From contig NZ_WBIQ01000009.1 in assembly GCF_009749405.1 (NCBI RefSeq), positions 62,001 to 126,000 of the forward strand: 64,000 nucleotides of DNA, given 5' to 3'. Origin of the DNA: Agromyces lapidis (GTDB lineage Bacteria; Actinomycetota; Actinomycetes; Actinomycetales; Microbacteriaceae). The notes below the pieces were generated by a model. It worked only from the letters and a program-made list of their open reading frames with translations, did not search any database and was not told the origin of the DNA. The translations under genes and the position numbers were made by a program. Shown piece after piece: positions 15,393 to 25,122 of this stretch (positions are counted from its first letter, which is position 1; each line of letters opens with the position of its first letter).

Positions 15393-16099
15393 GCCTCGCG
15401 GGTCGCGAAACGACGCGATCGGATGCGACGGGGCCCGCGAGCGGCCATGATGGGCGGGTGCCGACCATCGACAGCGCCGCCGAGCGAGCCTACGCCGCGA
15501 CCCGTACGGCGATCCTCGACGGCACTCACCGCCCCGGCGCCATGCTGAGCGAGAACGAGCTCGCCGGGCGCCTCGGCATGAGCCGCACCCCGGTGCGCGC
15601 CGCCCTCGCCCGCCTCCAGGACGAGGGCTGGATCACGATCTACCCGAAACGAGGCGCCCTCGTGCGCGAGCTCGGAGCCCGTGAGATCGCCGACCTCGCC
15701 GACGCCCGCCTCATCCTCGAGGCGATGGGCGTGCAACGGGCGACGAGCGAGGTGCGCCGCGCACTCGCCGACCGTCTCGAACCCGAGCTCGACGCGCAGC
15801 GCGACGCGCTCGTCGCGCGCGACATCGACGGGTTCGTGGCGCTCACGATCGCGTTCCACCGCTCGTTCGTCGAGGCATCGGGCAACGCCGTGCTCGTCGA
15901 GATCGGCGACCGGCTGGCCGACCGGCAGCGGCTGCTGCTGAGCGCCCACCGCGACCTCCTCTTCGACCGCGTCGACGAGACGATCGCCGAGCACCGCGCC
16001 CTCATCGAGCGGCTGCGGGCCGACGACCCGGCGGGATTCGCCGAGGCGCTGCGCGCCCACATCATGGACACGCACGGCCCCGAGCTCGGACCGGTCTGA
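15389..16099 (+). CDS. GntR-family (FCD) regulator
   Basis: 236 residues if started at the coupled ATG; GTG 15458 would give 213 residues and fits the usual FCD length better, so the true start is uncertain. The winged helix is seen in LSENELAGRLGMSRTPVRAALARLQDEGWITIYPKRGALV, and the C-terminal FCD domain has the metal-binding His pattern (AFHRSF, and EHRALIERL near the end, HIMDTHG). FCD regulators sense small carboxylic acids. Here the gene is the third of a DsbA/CcdA-like operon, an unusual partner; the 17-bp palindrome at 13650 is its probable site. Confidence 0.88.
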   Translation: MSLAGRETTRSDATGPASGHDGRVPTIDSAAERAYAATRTAILDGTHRPGAMLSENELAGRLGMSRTPVRAALARLQDEGWITIYPKRGALVRELGAREIADLADARLILEAMGVQRATSEVRRALADRLEPELDAQRDALVARDIDGFVALTIAFHRSFVEASGNAVLVEIGDRLADRQRLLLSAHRDLLFDRVDETIAEHRALIERLRADDPAGFAEALRAHIMDTHGPELGPV

Positions 16100-16117
16100 G
16101 CCCGGGGCCGTCGCGCC

Positions 16118-16990
16118 TCAGGCAGGCACCGCGACCGACGCGGGCTTCTTCTCGCGGATGAGGAACCCGAACGCGAGCGCGACGAAGAACATCAGCACGC
16201 CGTACACCGCCGCGGGCAGGCTCATCTCGACACTGCCGATGACGGTCTGCGCGATGACGATCGCGAGGGTCGCGTTGTGGATGCCGATCTCGAAGGAGCT
16301 CGCGACCGACTGCGCGCGCCCGACGCGCAGCAGCCGCGGCACCGCGAACCCGACGGCGAGGCTCAGCACGCAGAACAGCACGGTGATGAGCGCGAGCGTT
16401 CCGGCGTTCGCGAGGAGCAGCTCGAGGTTCGTCGCGATCGCACCGGCGATGACGACGACGAGGATGACCACGGAGGCGATGCGCACGGGCTTGTCCATGC
16501 GATCGGCGAAGGCCGGCTTCCACCACCGCACGAGCATGCCGAGCACGACCGGGCCGAGCACGATCGCGAACACCTCGATCGTCTTCGCGAACTGCAGCCC
16601 GAGCGCGTCGTCGCCCGGCAGGAAGTAGGCGATCGCGAGGTTCGTGATGAGCGGCAGCGTGAACACCGCGAGCACCGAGTTCACGGCCGTGAGCGAGATG
16701 TTGAGCGCGACGTCGCCGCGGAAGAGGTGGCTGTAGAGGTTCGCGGTCGTGCCGCCGGGGGATGCCGCGAGCAGCATCATGCCCACCGCCAGCACCGGCG
16801 GCAGCTGGAAGAGGAGCACCAGTCCGAGGCAGATGAGCGGCAGCAGCACGAGCTGGCAGGCGAGGGCGACGAGCACCGCCTTCGGCTGCTTCGCGACGCG
16901 GGTGAAGTCTCGCGGGGTGAGCGAGAGCCCGAGGCCGAACATGATGATGCCGAGCGCGACGGGCAGCCCGATCGTGGTCAAAGGACCCAT
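16118..16990 (-). CDS. BASS-family (bile acid:sodium symporter) transporter
   Basis: 290 residues, about nine to ten membrane helices. FGLGLSLTPRDF near the N-terminus, ASPGGTTANLYSHLFRGD and SFEIGIHNATLAIVIAQT are the conserved Na+-binding motifs of the bile acid:sodium symporter superfamily (crossed helices with the GG/N and E-N elements). Substrates range over bile acids, pantoate and keto acids; nothing local narrows this. ATG has AAGGAG about 10 nt upstream. Convergent with the GntR gene. Confidence 0.9.
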   Translation of the reverse strand: MGPLTTIGLPVALGIIMFGLGLSLTPRDFTRVAKQPKAVLVALACQLVLLPLICLGLVLLFQLPPVLAVGMMLLAASPGGTTANLYSHLFRGDVALNISLTAVNSVLAVFTLPLITNLAIAYFLPGDDALGLQFAKTIEVFAIVLGPVVLGMLVRWWKPAFADRMDKPVRIASVVILVVVIAGAIATNLELLLANAGTLALITVLFCVLSLAVGFAVPRLLRVGRAQSVASSFEIGIHNATLAIVIAQTVIGSVEMSLPAAVYGVLMFFVALAFGFLIREKKPASVAVPA

Positions 16991-17112
16991 GTGGTGATCA
17001 CTCCTTCGTGATGACGGTGAGAGACAGTCTCGTGGACGCGCGGGCCGCTGTCACCAGCGAATTCCCGGTGCCGGAACGGGCCCGTGTCTGCGGGCGGTGG
17101 CAGGCTTGGTGC

Positions 17113-17688
17113 ATGGCGATCGAAGTGCGGCCCGCGACGGTGTACGACGACGTCGCAGCGGTGATCGGGCCGAAGAAGCCGACGTCGAACGTGTGCTTCT
17201 GCCTGAGTTACCGGCTGCGCGCGTCGAAAGAGAATCTCGCCCTCGTCGGCCCCGCCCGCGGCGAGCGCGTGCGCGAACTGTGCGCGCAGACTCCCCCGCC
17301 GGGGGTGCTCGCCTACGACGGCGACGAACCCGTCGGGTGGGCTGCGGTGCATCCGCGTGCCGACACCGCCTTCGCGACGAACCGCAAGATCCCGCACGTC
17401 GACGAGCTCGACGTGTGGTCGGTCTGGTGCTTCCGCGTGCGCCCCGGCCATCGCGGCGAGGGCATCGCGCACCATCTGCTCGCCGGAGCGGTCGAGTTCG
17501 CACGGGCGAACGGCGCACCCGCGATCGAGGGCTACCCGGTCGACAACCGGGGAGCGAAGGTCGACCTCACGATGGCGTACGTCGGCACCCGCCGCTTGTT
17601 CGAGCAGGGCGGGTTCACGAAGGTCGCCGACACCGATTCGGTGCTCAACCGCTTTCCGCGCGTGCTGATGCGACTCGATCTCGCCTGA
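17113..17688 (+). CDS. GNAT-family N-acetyltransferase
   Basis: 191 residues from ATG 17113. The family mark is WSVWCFRVRPGHRGEGIAHHLLAGAVEFAR with the acetyl-CoA loop RPGHRGEGIA. Cys pairs in NVCFCLSYR early in the protein are typical of a subgroup related to small acetyltransferases seen in actinobacteria. Upstream frame extension of 35 codons has no homology. CAGGCT lies 6 nt before the ATG and resembles the leaderless -10 with one mismatch. Confidence 0.85.
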   Translation: MAIEVRPATVYDDVAAVIGPKKPTSNVCFCLSYRLRASKENLALVGPARGERVRELCAQTPPPGVLAYDGDEPVGWAAVHPRADTAFATNRKIPHVDELDVWSVWCFRVRPGHRGEGIAHHLLAGAVEFARANGAPAIEGYPVDNRGAKVDLTMAYVGTRRLFEQGGFTKVADTDSVLNRFPRVLMRLDLA

Positions 17689-17824
17689 ACCGGGCAGCTC
17701 GAACACCGGGGCTATACATCCGATCTTTAATCGGGCAGGATGAGCGACAGTCGCAGATTCACGATGAATCGCGACCATTCCGTACCGAAACACCAGATCA
17801 ATGATGCTCCGGAGGTTCCCCCGC

Positions 17825-20800
17825 ATGCTCGAACGCGAGATTCCGCGCCGTCGCGCCCTACAGCTCGGCGGGCTCGTCGCCCTGGCCCCGCTCGTGCCCC
17901 AGTTCCTCGCCGCCCAGCCCGCCGCCGCGCTCGTCGGCGCCCGGGCCACCGCCGCCGCAGGAGGGGGCATCCCGATTCCCGAACTCTCACCGAAGTCGCT
18001 CTGGTACGGCACCCCCGCCACCGACTGGGAGACGCAGGCGCTTCCGATCGGCAACGGCCGCCTGGGGGCGATGCTCTTCGGCAACCCCGACGAGGAGGTC
18101 GTGCAGTTCAACGAGCAGAGCCTCTGGGGCGGCCTCAACGACTACGACAACGCGCTCGCCGGCAAACCCGACGGCGCCTACGACACGAGCGTGACCGGCT
18201 TCGGCTCGTACCGCGACTTCGGCACCCTCACGATCGGATTCGGCGCGCGCCCGAAGGTCACCGCGCCGGGCGGCCCCTACAAGATCTGGGGCGCCGAAGA
18301 CGTCGACAAGAGCTACGACGGCAACAGCCAGACGAAGTGGTGCATCGACGGTCCGCCCGCCCACGTGCTGTGGCAGGCCGAACTGCCGGCAGCGGCCGTG
18401 GTCACGTCGTACAGCCTGACGAGCGCGAACGACGTGCCCGCGCGCGACCCGCAGGAGTGGCGGGTGCTCGGTTCGAACGACGGCAGCACCTGGGCGACGC
18501 TCGACGCGCGCACCGGGGCGCCGTTCGAGCAGCGCTTCCAGACGAAGACCTACGAGTTCCAGAATGCGAACGCCTACCGCTTCTACCGCATCGACTTCGT
18601 GCCCAAGGCGGGCGTGAGCCACTTCCAGCTCTCCGAGATCGGGCTCGGCGGCGTCGAACTGGCGCAGGGCGGCAGCGTCTACATCTCGTCGCCCACGGGT
18701 CACGCCGATTCGCTCATGGGCAGCATCGACGGCGAGGCATCCACCGTCTGGCAGGTCGCCGACGCGGGGCCCGGCGCCGCGTGGCAGCTCGAGCTCGGCG
18801 CAAAGCGCGCGCTCACCGGCTACGTGCTGACGAGCGCGCCCGACGTGCCCGAGGCCGACCCGCGCGAGTGGGTGCTCGCGGCCTCGAACGACGGCGTCAC
18901 CTGGAAGACGCTCGACACGAAGTCGGGCGTCGCGTTCGCCGCGCGCGGCGAGGCGAAGAGCTTCGCCTTCGCCAACTCGACCGCGTACTCGCACTACCGG
19001 CTGACGTTCACGGCTCCGGGCGCGTTCCGCCTCGCCGGGGTCGCCTTCACGGGCAGCGGCTACACGACCCGCGGACAGCGCGCGGTCGTCGGCTACCGCC
19101 GGGCGCTCGACCCCACGGTCGGCGTGCACTCCGCGCACTTCGCGACCGTCGCAGGCACGGTGCTGCGCGAGGCCTTCGCGAGCCGTGAGGCCGACGTCGT
19201 CGTGCTGCGGTACACGAGCGACACCGCAGGCGCACTGACCGGCACGATCGCCCTGGTCTCCGAGCAGGAGAACTCGCCGACCACGGTCGACGCGGCGGCC
19301 CGTCGCCTCGGCTTCGCGGGCACGATGGCCAACGACCTCAGCCACGCGGCGACGGTGCGCATCGCCGACACCGACGGCGACGTCACCGTCGACGGCGCGG
19401 GCCTCCGCGTGACCGGGGCGTCCACCATCACGCTCCTCCTCGACGCCCGCACCGACTACAAGCTCAGCGCCGCCGACGGCTGGCGCGGCGCCGCACCGCA
19501 GCCCGGCATCGACGCCGCGCTCGAGGCGGCCGGCGCGCGGAGCTTCGACGAGCTGCGCGACGAGCACGTCGCCCAGGTCTCGAAGCTCATGTCGCGTGCC
19601 GCGGTGCAGTGGGGCGAGACGGATGCCTCGGTGCTGGCGCTGCCCACGACCGCGCGCCTCGCGCGCTACGGCGCGGGCGAGGCCGACCCGACGCTCGAGC
19701 AGTCGATGTACGACTTCGGCCGCTACCTGCTGCTGAGCTCCTCGCGCCCCGGCGGGCTGCCCGCCAACCTGCAGGGCCTCTGGAACAACTCGAACCAGCC
19801 GGCGTGGGCGAGCGATTACCACACCAACATCAACGTGCAGATGAACTACTGGGGCGCCGAGACGACCGACCTGCCCGAGTCGCACGAGGCGCTCGTCGCG
19901 TTCGTGCAGCAGGTCGCGGTGCCGAGCCGGGTCGCCACGCGCAATGCCTTCGGCGAGAGCACCCGCGGCTGGACGGCCCGCACCTCGCAGAGCATCTTCG
20001 GCGGCAACTCGTGGGAGTGGAACACCGTTGCGAGCGCCTGGTACATGCAGCACGTGTACGAGCACTGGGCGTTCACGCAGGACAAGACGTACCTGCGCGA
20101 CGTCGCCTACCCGCTGATCAAGGAGATCTGCGAGTTCTGGGAGGACCGCCTGAAGGAGCTGCCCGACGGCACCCTCGTGGCGCCCGACGGCTGGTCGCCC
20201 GAGCACGGCCCCCGCGAAGACGGCGTCATGTACGACCAGCAGATCATCTGGGATCTCTTCCAGAACTACCTCGACTGCGCCGACGCCCTCGACATCGACG
20301 CCGAGTACCGGGCGACGGTCGCCGAGCTGCAGTCCCGCCTGGCGCCGAACAAGATCGGCAGCTGGGGCCAGTTGCAGGAGTGGCAGGCCGATCGCGACAG
20401 CCCGACCGACATCCACCGCCACACCTCGCACCTCTTCGCGGTGTACCCGGGCCGGCAGATCACGCCCGAGTCGGCCGAGCTCGCGGCGGCGGCCCTCGTG
20501 TCGCTCAAGGCGCGCTGCGGCGAGAAGGAGGGCGTGCCGTTCACGGCGGGCACGGTCTCGGGCGACAGCCGTCGTTCGTGGACGTGGCCGTGGCGCACCG
20601 CGCTCTTCGCGCGGCTCGGCGATGCCGAGCGCGCCGGCATCATGCTGCGCGGCCTGCTCACCTACAACACGCTGTCGAACCTGTGGTGCAACCACCCGCC
20701 GTTCCAGCTCGACGGCAACTTCGGCATCACGGGCGCGATCGCCGAGATGCTGCTGCAGAGCCACGACGGCGTCATCCGGCTGCTGCCGGCGCTGCCCGCC

Positions 20801-21022
20801 GACTGGGCGGCCTCTGGCTCGTTCACGGGGCTCCGCGCCCGCGGCGGCTACTCGGTGAGCTGCGAGTGGCGCGACGGCGAGGTCGTCTCGTACGACGTCG
20901 TCGCCGACCGCGCCCCGAACATGTCGAACGTCACGGTCGTGATCGACGGCGAGCGGCGCAAGGTGAAGCCCGCGAACCCGAAGAACGGCAAGCCCATGCG
21001 CGAGCTCGGCCGGGCCGGCTGA
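17825..21022 (+). CDS. GH95 alpha-L-fucosidase/galactosidase with two nested discoidin-like modules
   Basis: 1065 residues from ATG 17825, which has GGAGG 9 nt upstream (another ATG at 17801 lacks one). A Tat signal is suggested by [10 protein letters not shown] plus a hydrophobic stretch to about residue 36. The N-terminal GH95 domain starts at about 58 ([16 protein letters not shown]) and stops at 139; residues about 145-277 and 285-410 are two F5/8-type-C (CBM32-like) modules with [13 protein letters not shown] and [13 protein letters not shown]; the GH95 domain then resumes. The catalytic (alpha/alpha)6 barrel has [26 protein letters not shown] and QLDGNFG, the positions of the base Asn residues, the acid Glu and an Asp. 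Probably secreted and acts on fucosylated or galactosylated glycans; no fucose catabolic genes adjoin. Confidence 0.9.
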   Translation: MLEREIPRRRALQLGGLVALAPLVPQFLAAQPAAALVGARATAAAGGGIPIPELSPKSLWYGTPATDWETQALPIGNGRLGAMLFGNPDEEVVQFNEQSLWGGLNDYDNALAGKPDGAYDTSVTGFGSYRDFGTLTIGFGARPKVTAPGGPYKIWGAEDVDKSYDGNSQTKWCIDGPPAHVLWQAELPAAAVVTSYSLTSANDVPARDPQEWRVLGSNDGSTWATLDARTGAPFEQRFQTKTYEFQNANAYRFYRIDFVPKAGVSHFQLSEIGLGGVELAQGGSVYISSPTGHADSLMGSIDGEASTVWQVADAGPGAAWQLELGAKRALTGYVLTSAPDVPEADPREWVLAASNDGVTWKTLDTKSGVAFAARGEAKSFAFANSTAYSHYRLTFTAPGAFRLAGVAFTGSGYTTRGQRAVVGYRRALDPTVGVHSAHFATVAGTVLREAFASREADVVVLRYTSDTAGALTGTIALVSEQENSPTTVDAAARRLGFAGTMANDLSHAATVRIADTDGDVTVDGAGLRVTGASTITLLLDARTDYKLSAADGWRGAAPQPGIDAALEAAGARSFDELRDEHVAQVSKLMSRAAVQWGETDASVLALPTTARLARYGAGEADPTLEQSMYDFGRYLLLSSSRPGGLPANLQGLWNNSNQPAWASDYHTNINVQMNYWGAETTDLPESHEALVAFVQQVAVPSRVATRNAFGESTRGWTARTSQSIFGGNSWEWNTVASAWYMQHVYEHWAFTQDKTYLRDVAYPLIKEICEFWEDRLKELPDGTLVAPDGWSPEHGPREDGVMYDQQIIWDLFQNYLDCADALDIDAEYRATVAELQSRLAPNKIGSWGQLQEWQADRDSPTDIHRHTSHLFAVYPGRQITPESAELAAAALVSLKARCGEKEGVPFTAGTVSGDSRRSWTWPWRTALFARLGDAERAGIMLRGLLTYNTLSNLWCNHPPFQLDGNFGITGAIAEMLLQSHDGVIRLLPALPADWAASGSFTGLRARGGYSVSCEWRDGEVVSYDVVADRAPNMSNVTVVIDGERRKVKPANPKNGKPMRELGRAG

Positions 21023-21043
21023 GCCGCACTGCGGGTTCGTGAG

Positions 21044-21079
21044 CGAGGATGCCCCGGGCGAGAGCCCGGGGCATCCTCG
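21044..21079 (+). terminator. Strong terminator hairpin after the GH95 gene
   Basis: Perfect 16-bp stem (21044-21059 with 21064-21079) closed by a GAGA tetraloop, 22 nt after the stop codon. The tail is only TTCGTT, so release may need Rho or stem strength alone, as is usual in this phylum. Confidence 0.8.
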
Positions 21080-21135
21080 TTCGTTGCGGGGGTGAAGGGC
21101 TCGCGGCGGCCGCGTCGATGCGCGAACATGGCGGC

Positions 21136-22080
21136 ATGGACGTCATCGCCTGGCTGCTCGACGCCGACCCCGCGATCCGCTGGCAGGTACTGCTCGACCT
21201 GCAGGACGACGCCGACGGCGCCGCGGCCGAGCGGGCCCGCGTCGCCACCGAGGGCTGGGGTGCGAGGCTCCTCGCCCTCCAGGACGCCGACGGGTACTGG
21301 GGCGGCGAGGAGTACGGCGAGAAGGGCGACCGCCGCAGCACGATCTGGACGCTGCAGCTGCTGCGCCGGCTCGGCGTCGACCCCGAGGCATCCGCCGTGC
21401 GCGCCGCGATCGCCCGCGTGCGCGACGGCGTGGTGTGGCGCCGACACGGCGACCTGCCCTTCTTCCACGGCGAGGTCGAGGAGTGCGCGAACGGCGGCGT
21501 GCTCGCGCTCGCCTCGTACTTCGGCGTGCTCGGCGAGGGCAGCGACCGCATGGTGGCACGCCTCCTCGACGAGCAGCTCCCCGACGGCGGCTGGAACTGC
21601 GAGCCTCGCGAGGAGTCCGAGCGCTCGTCGTTCGACTCCACGATCTGCGTGCTCGAAGGGCTGCTGGCCTACGAGCAGGCGGTCGGCGACGACACCTCCG
21701 ACGGCGACGCCTCCGCGGTGAGCGCGGCGCGGCGCCTCGGCGAGGAGTACCTGCTCGAACGGAACCTGTTCCGGCGCCGTTCGACCGGGGAGATCGTGCT
21801 GCCCCGCTATGCGAACCTCGCGTTCCCGCCGTACTGGTTCTACGACGTGCTGCGCGCCCTCGATCACTTCCGGGCGGCAGGCACGGCGCCCGATGCCCGC
21901 ATCTCCCCCGCGGTCGACCTCCTGCTCGCGCAGCGCGCCGACGACGGACGATGGCGCGCGGGCATGCCATGGCACGGCGAGGTCCACTTCGCCGTCGACG
22001 CCCCCGAGGGCGAGCCGAGCCGGTGGAACACGCTGCGCGCGCTGCGCGTCCTGCGCTGGATCGACGCCGCCGCGGCCTGA
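21136..22080 (+). CDS. Squalene-cyclase-like alpha/alpha-toroid protein
   Basis: 314 residues. It is built of repeated helical pairs with prenyltransferase/squalene-cyclase repeat marks such as LLALQDADGYWGGEEYG, LLDEQLPDGGWNCEPR and LLAQRADDGRWRAG (the QxxDGGW pattern). Catalytic DxDD or DxD motifs of true cyclases are not evident, so the reaction is unknown and it may bind rather than cyclise. No signal peptide. It starts with MDVIAWLLDADPAIRWQVLLDL, which is the usual N-terminus of this group. Convergent with the ArsR-type gene. Confidence 0.75.
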   Translation: MDVIAWLLDADPAIRWQVLLDLQDDADGAAAERARVATEGWGARLLALQDADGYWGGEEYGEKGDRRSTIWTLQLLRRLGVDPEASAVRAAIARVRDGVVWRRHGDLPFFHGEVEECANGGVLALASYFGVLGEGSDRMVARLLDEQLPDGGWNCEPREESERSSFDSTICVLEGLLAYEQAVGDDTSDGDASAVSAARRLGEEYLLERNLFRRRSTGEIVLPRYANLAFPPYWFYDVLRALDHFRAAGTAPDARISPAVDLLLAQRADDGRWRAGMPWHGEVHFAVDAPEGEPSRWNTLRALRVLRWIDAAAA

Positions 22081-22143
22081 GGCATGGAGCCTCGAGACGC
22101 GGCGAGCCGCCGCCGCAGCGGCGACCCGCTGAAGGCCGGCTGA

Positions 22144-23133
22144 TCAGAGCATCGCGCCGACCAGCGCCTCCCCGAGCGGCGTGCGCAGGTGGAGCATCCG
22201 CGCCCCGTCGCGGGTCGAGACGATGAGCCCGCCCTCGCGCAGCACCGCGAGGTGGTGCGACGCCGTCGACACCGCGATGCCGTGATCGGCGGCGACCTGC
22301 GAGGTGGTTCGGGCGTCGCGTGCGGCGAGCAGGATCGCGGCACGGGCGGGTCCGATGAGCGCACCGAGCGCCGACGCGGTCGCTCCGGGGTCGCGTGCCC
22401 AGGTCTCGGTCACGCCCTGGGCGGGGTAGAACACGGTGGGCTGCGCGGGCGGCTCGGTGAGCACCATGCATCCGTACGACGACATGACCGAGGGCACGAG
22501 CACGAGCCCGCTGCCGCGACAGTCGAGCACTTCGTGGTGGAGGCGCAGTCCCACGCGCACGGCGTTCTCGTGCCAGACGATCGAGGGGTGCAGCTCGCCG
22601 GCCATCGCGGCGATGCCGGCGGTCGCCACCCGGCGCGATCGCACCGCGATGTCGGCGCGCAGCAGCCGCTCGAGCTGGGTCCACACCGGGGCGAGCACCG
22701 CGGCCCACACCTCGACCCAGGCGTCGGCGATCATCGCCCGCGCCCGCTCGGGCTCGGCGATCATCCGCAGGATCGCCTGCTGCCTCGCCCCGCTCGAACG
22801 CGGCACCATCTTGTGCAGGTCGACGAGCATCGGCGCGACCGGCGCCGCTCGGAGGCGCGCCGCCTCCTCATCGGGTTCGAGATCCCAGCCGGGCTCGGAG
22901 GTGAGGAAGTCGGGCATGTAGCCGTCGACCCCGATGAGCACGGCGAGCAGCTCGAAGGGTTCGCGCGGCAGGCGCCCGCGCACCGCTCGCAGCCAGCCCC
23001 ACTGCAACGGATGCTCGGCCGGGCGCTGCAGCACGCGCACCGCGTGGCAGAGCTCGTGCCCCGGCGAGATGCCGAACCTGATCGCCGAGATATCCCCGGG
23101 GGCGAGTCCGAACTCCACGAAGTTTCGATTCAC
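22144..23133 (-). CDS. ArsR-type regulator with large N-terminal domain (DUF5937-like)
   Basis: 329 residues. The winged helix is C-terminal: RTTSQVAADHGIAVSTASHHLAVLREGGLIVSTRDGARMLHLRTPLGEAL. The first 230 residues form a domain of unknown function often found with this HTH in actinobacteria (FGISPGHELCHAVRVL start). The start codon is GTG and lies inside a perfect 22-bp dyad (23121-23142), with TAGAGT 6 nt upstream, so the transcript seems leaderless and autorepressed. Divergent from a cupin/DUF4287 pair. Confidence 0.85.
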   Translation of the reverse strand: MNRNFVEFGLAPGDISAIRFGISPGHELCHAVRVLQRPAEHPLQWGWLRAVRGRLPREPFELLAVLIGVDGYMPDFLTSEPGWDLEPDEEAARLRAAPVAPMLVDLHKMVPRSSGARQQAILRMIAEPERARAMIADAWVEVWAAVLAPVWTQLERLLRADIAVRSRRVATAGIAAMAGELHPSIVWHENAVRVGLRLHHEVLDCRGSGLVLVPSVMSSYGCMVLTEPPAQPTVFYPAQGVTETWARDPGATASALGALIGPARAAILLAARDARTTSQVAADHGIAVSTASHHLAVLREGGLIVSTRDGARMLHLRTPLGEALVGAML

Positions 23134-23142
23134 ATCGAAACT
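23121..23142. promoter_or_regulatory. Perfect operator AGTTTCGAT-N4-ATCGAAACT over a start codon
   Basis: Nine-bp arms and a TCAC spacer. It covers the GTG start (23133) and part of the -10 element of the ArsR-type gene, so binding blocks both promoter and start. It also lies 97 bp upstream of the divergent cupin gene. Confidence 0.75.
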
Positions 23143-23145
23143 CTA
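23140..23145 (-). promoter_or_regulatory. -10 element TAGAGT of a leaderless transcript
   Basis: On the minus strand TAGAGT is followed by 6 nt and the GTG at 23133. It overlaps the operator dyad. Confidence 0.5.
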
Positions 23146-23238
23146 ACGCTCGGGGATGCCTCGGGCGGAGGCTGTTCGCAGATCGAACCGGGGCGGTGCC
23201 GAGGCATCCGGCCCCTCGAACCGAACGAAGGAGCCACC

Positions 23239-23625
23239 GTGAACGCCGCCGAGATCACCCTCTCCCCCACCATGACGCCGCCCGAGACCCCGCGGGTCGT
23301 CTCCGCCGACGAACTCCGCATCGGCAGCGGCCGCACCCGCCGCTTCGTCGGCCTCGAGCACGGCGCGCGCATCTCGTACTTCTTCGTCGACAACGAGCCC
23401 GGCGAGGGCCCCGACCTGCACTGGCACCCCTACGCCGAGACGTGGATCGTGCTCGAGGGCATCGCGCGCATCACGGTCGGCGACACCGAGCTGATCGCCC
23501 GCGCCGGCGATACCGCGACGGCGCCGGCCGGAGTGTGGCACGGTTTCAAGAACGCCGGAGAGGGACGGCTGCAGCTCATCGGCATCCACGCTGCCGAGAC
23601 CATCGTCCAGACCTGGGCCGACTAG
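23239..23625 (+). CDS. Cupin-domain protein
   Basis: 128 residues, GTG start with GAAGGAG 7 nt upstream. Cupin motif 1 is HWHPYAETWIVLEG (His-X-His, Glu present) and motif 2 is AGVWHGFKNAG, so a complete three-His-one-Glu metal site can be formed. Small monocupin, cytoplasmic, substrate unknown. It lies 52 nt before a DUF4287 gene and opposite the ArsR-type regulator, which may control it. Confidence 0.87.
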   Translation: MNAAEITLSPTMTPPETPRVVSADELRIGSGRTRRFVGLEHGARISYFFVDNEPGEGPDLHWHPYAETWIVLEGIARITVGDTELIARAGDTATAPAGVWHGFKNAGEGRLQLIGIHAAETIVQTWAD

Positions 23626-23677
23626 CCCCGACCACGAGCACCACCGCACCACCGACCACCACCGAAGGAGCATCCGC

Positions 23678-23968
23678 ATGTCGTTCCAGGCCTACCTCGA
23701 CAACATCGAGACGAAGACCGGGCTCACCCCGCGCCAGCTCGTCGACCTCGCGCACGAACGCGGCTTCGACGAGACCACCAAGGCGACCCCGATCGTCGCC
23801 TGGCTCGCCGAGGACTACGGTCTCGGTCGCGGCCACGCGATGGCGCTCGTGCACGTCATCACGAAGGGCCCGCAGATCAGCGCCAAGCACGTCGGCACCG
23901 ACGGCGTGCACCGTGACGCCACCGACACCCTCTGGCTCGACGGCAAGGCGACGAACCCGAACCCCTGA
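23678..23968 (+). CDS. DUF4287-domain protein
   Basis: 96 residues. SFQAYLDNIETKTGLTPRQLVDLAHERGF is the DUF4287 start, and LAEDYGLGRGHAMALVHVI is its second half; the family is widespread, small and without known function, and members often occur with cupin or DUF5655 proteins. Start ATG after GAAGGAG. Probably co-transcribed with the cupin gene. Confidence 0.88.
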   Translation: MSFQAYLDNIETKTGLTPRQLVDLAHERGFDETTKATPIVAWLAEDYGLGRGHAMALVHVITKGPQISAKHVGTDGVHRDATDTLWLDGKATNPNP

Positions 23969-23992
23969 CGTTGCGCGGCGGCGCGGCCCGGT

Positions 23993-24979
23993 TCAGCCGA
24001 GCCGCGCCGCGAGCCGCGAGCCGCGGAACTGCCCCACCGCGGCGAGCAGCACGATCAGCACGGCGAACACCCCGCAGGTGATGACCCCGAGCGGGCTCGC
24101 GAGCCACGCCTCGGGGGTCGGCGAGCCGGCGGCGATCACGAGCGCGCCGAGCCCCGCCGAGGCGTTGAAGGCGCCGTGCGCGAACACCGCGGGCCAGACC
24201 GAGGCCGTTCGGAGCCTGGTCCAGCCGAGCAGCACGCCGAAGAGGGTGCACGCGAGCATCATGAGCAGCACCCCGGTGCCGTCGGTCAGGCCGTAGTTGT
24301 AGCCGAGCAGGATGAGCGGGCTGTGCCAGAAACCCCAGAACGCCCCCGAGAGCAGCAGGGCCGGCCACACCCCGAGCGGGCGCAGGGCGGGCAGCAGCCA
24401 CCCGCGCCAGCCGACCTCCTCGCCGAATGCGAGCGGGGCGTTGATGAGCGCCCCGACCGGGATCATCATGAACTGGGCCGCGACCACGAGACCCATGGGC
24501 GGCAGCGGCTGGCCCGGCGGCAGCTGTGCGGCGATCAGCTCGGTGAATCCCGAGAAGCCGACGAGGTCGAACTCCGCGAGCCCGAGCACCCCGACCACGA
24601 CGAGCCCGGCGCCGACGATGAGCGGCATCGCGACGATCATCGCGAGGCTCGTGCCGATGGTGCGGCCGACCGGCCGCAGCGGCCACATGCCGAGTTCGCG
24701 CAGGATGTCACGTGCAGGGCGCCGGCCGCGGAGCATCCCGTCGACGACGATCGCGACGAACGTCGCCGCAGCCGGCGTCAGCATCATCGCCATCGCGATG
24801 AGCGGCAGCAGCGGGTCGTGGAGCCCCTGCCCGCGCGCCCACAGGGGTGCTGCGACGAGCCAGGCGAGCCCGCACGACACGACCGCGAACACGCCGACGG
24901 CCACCCACGGCACGCGCGCGCGCGGCTCGGGCTGCGGTGCGATGTCGGCTGCGGCTCGGGTCTCGATCTTCTCGCTCAC
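23993..24979 (-). CDS. CPBP-family intramembrane protease
   Basis: About 328 residues with eight membrane helices. The Abi/CPBP motifs are present: FGEEVGWRGWLLPAL (EExxxR), FWGFWHSPLIL (FxxxH) and the last His/Asn helix VFAHGAFNASAG. These form the glutamate-based site of Rce1-type proteases, located within the membrane. GTG at 24979 is 7 nt after TAGCGT and fits a leaderless start; GTG at 24988 would overlap that promoter. Substrate unknown; some relatives confer bacteriocin immunity. Confidence 0.87.
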   Translation of the reverse strand: MSEKIETRAAADIAPQPEPRARVPWVAVGVFAVVSCGLAWLVAAPLWARGQGLHDPLLPLIAMAMMLTPAAATFVAIVVDGMLRGRRPARDILRELGMWPLRPVGRTIGTSLAMIVAMPLIVGAGLVVVGVLGLAEFDLVGFSGFTELIAAQLPPGQPLPPMGLVVAAQFMMIPVGALINAPLAFGEEVGWRGWLLPALRPLGVWPALLLSGAFWGFWHSPLILLGYNYGLTDGTGVLLMMLACTLFGVLLGWTRLRTASVWPAVFAHGAFNASAGLGALVIAAGSPTPEAWLASPLGVITCGVFAVLIVLLAAVGQFRGSRLAARLG

Positions 24980-24986
24980 CCGCCTC

Positions 24987-24992
24987 ACGCTA
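24987..24992 (-). promoter_or_regulatory. -10 element TAGCGT of a leaderless transcript
   Basis: Minus-strand TAGCGT, then 7 nt, then GTG at 24979. It decides between the two possible GTG starts of the CPBP gene. Confidence 0.5.
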
Positions 24993-25122
24993 CCGAGCGC
25001 CGCCCCGCGGAGGATCCGCCGTGCGAGGGAGATCCTCCACAGGGGGTGCGGCGTTCTCCCGACAAGAAGGCCGTAGGCTCGATGGCACCGCCATTCCCGA
25101 GCTGCAGAGGAGTCAGCCAGCC

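Noticed and set aside
17987..20764. Long minus-strand open frame inside the GH95 gene
   Set aside because: Antisense to a complete glycosidase; Arg/Val/Ala-rich without domains.
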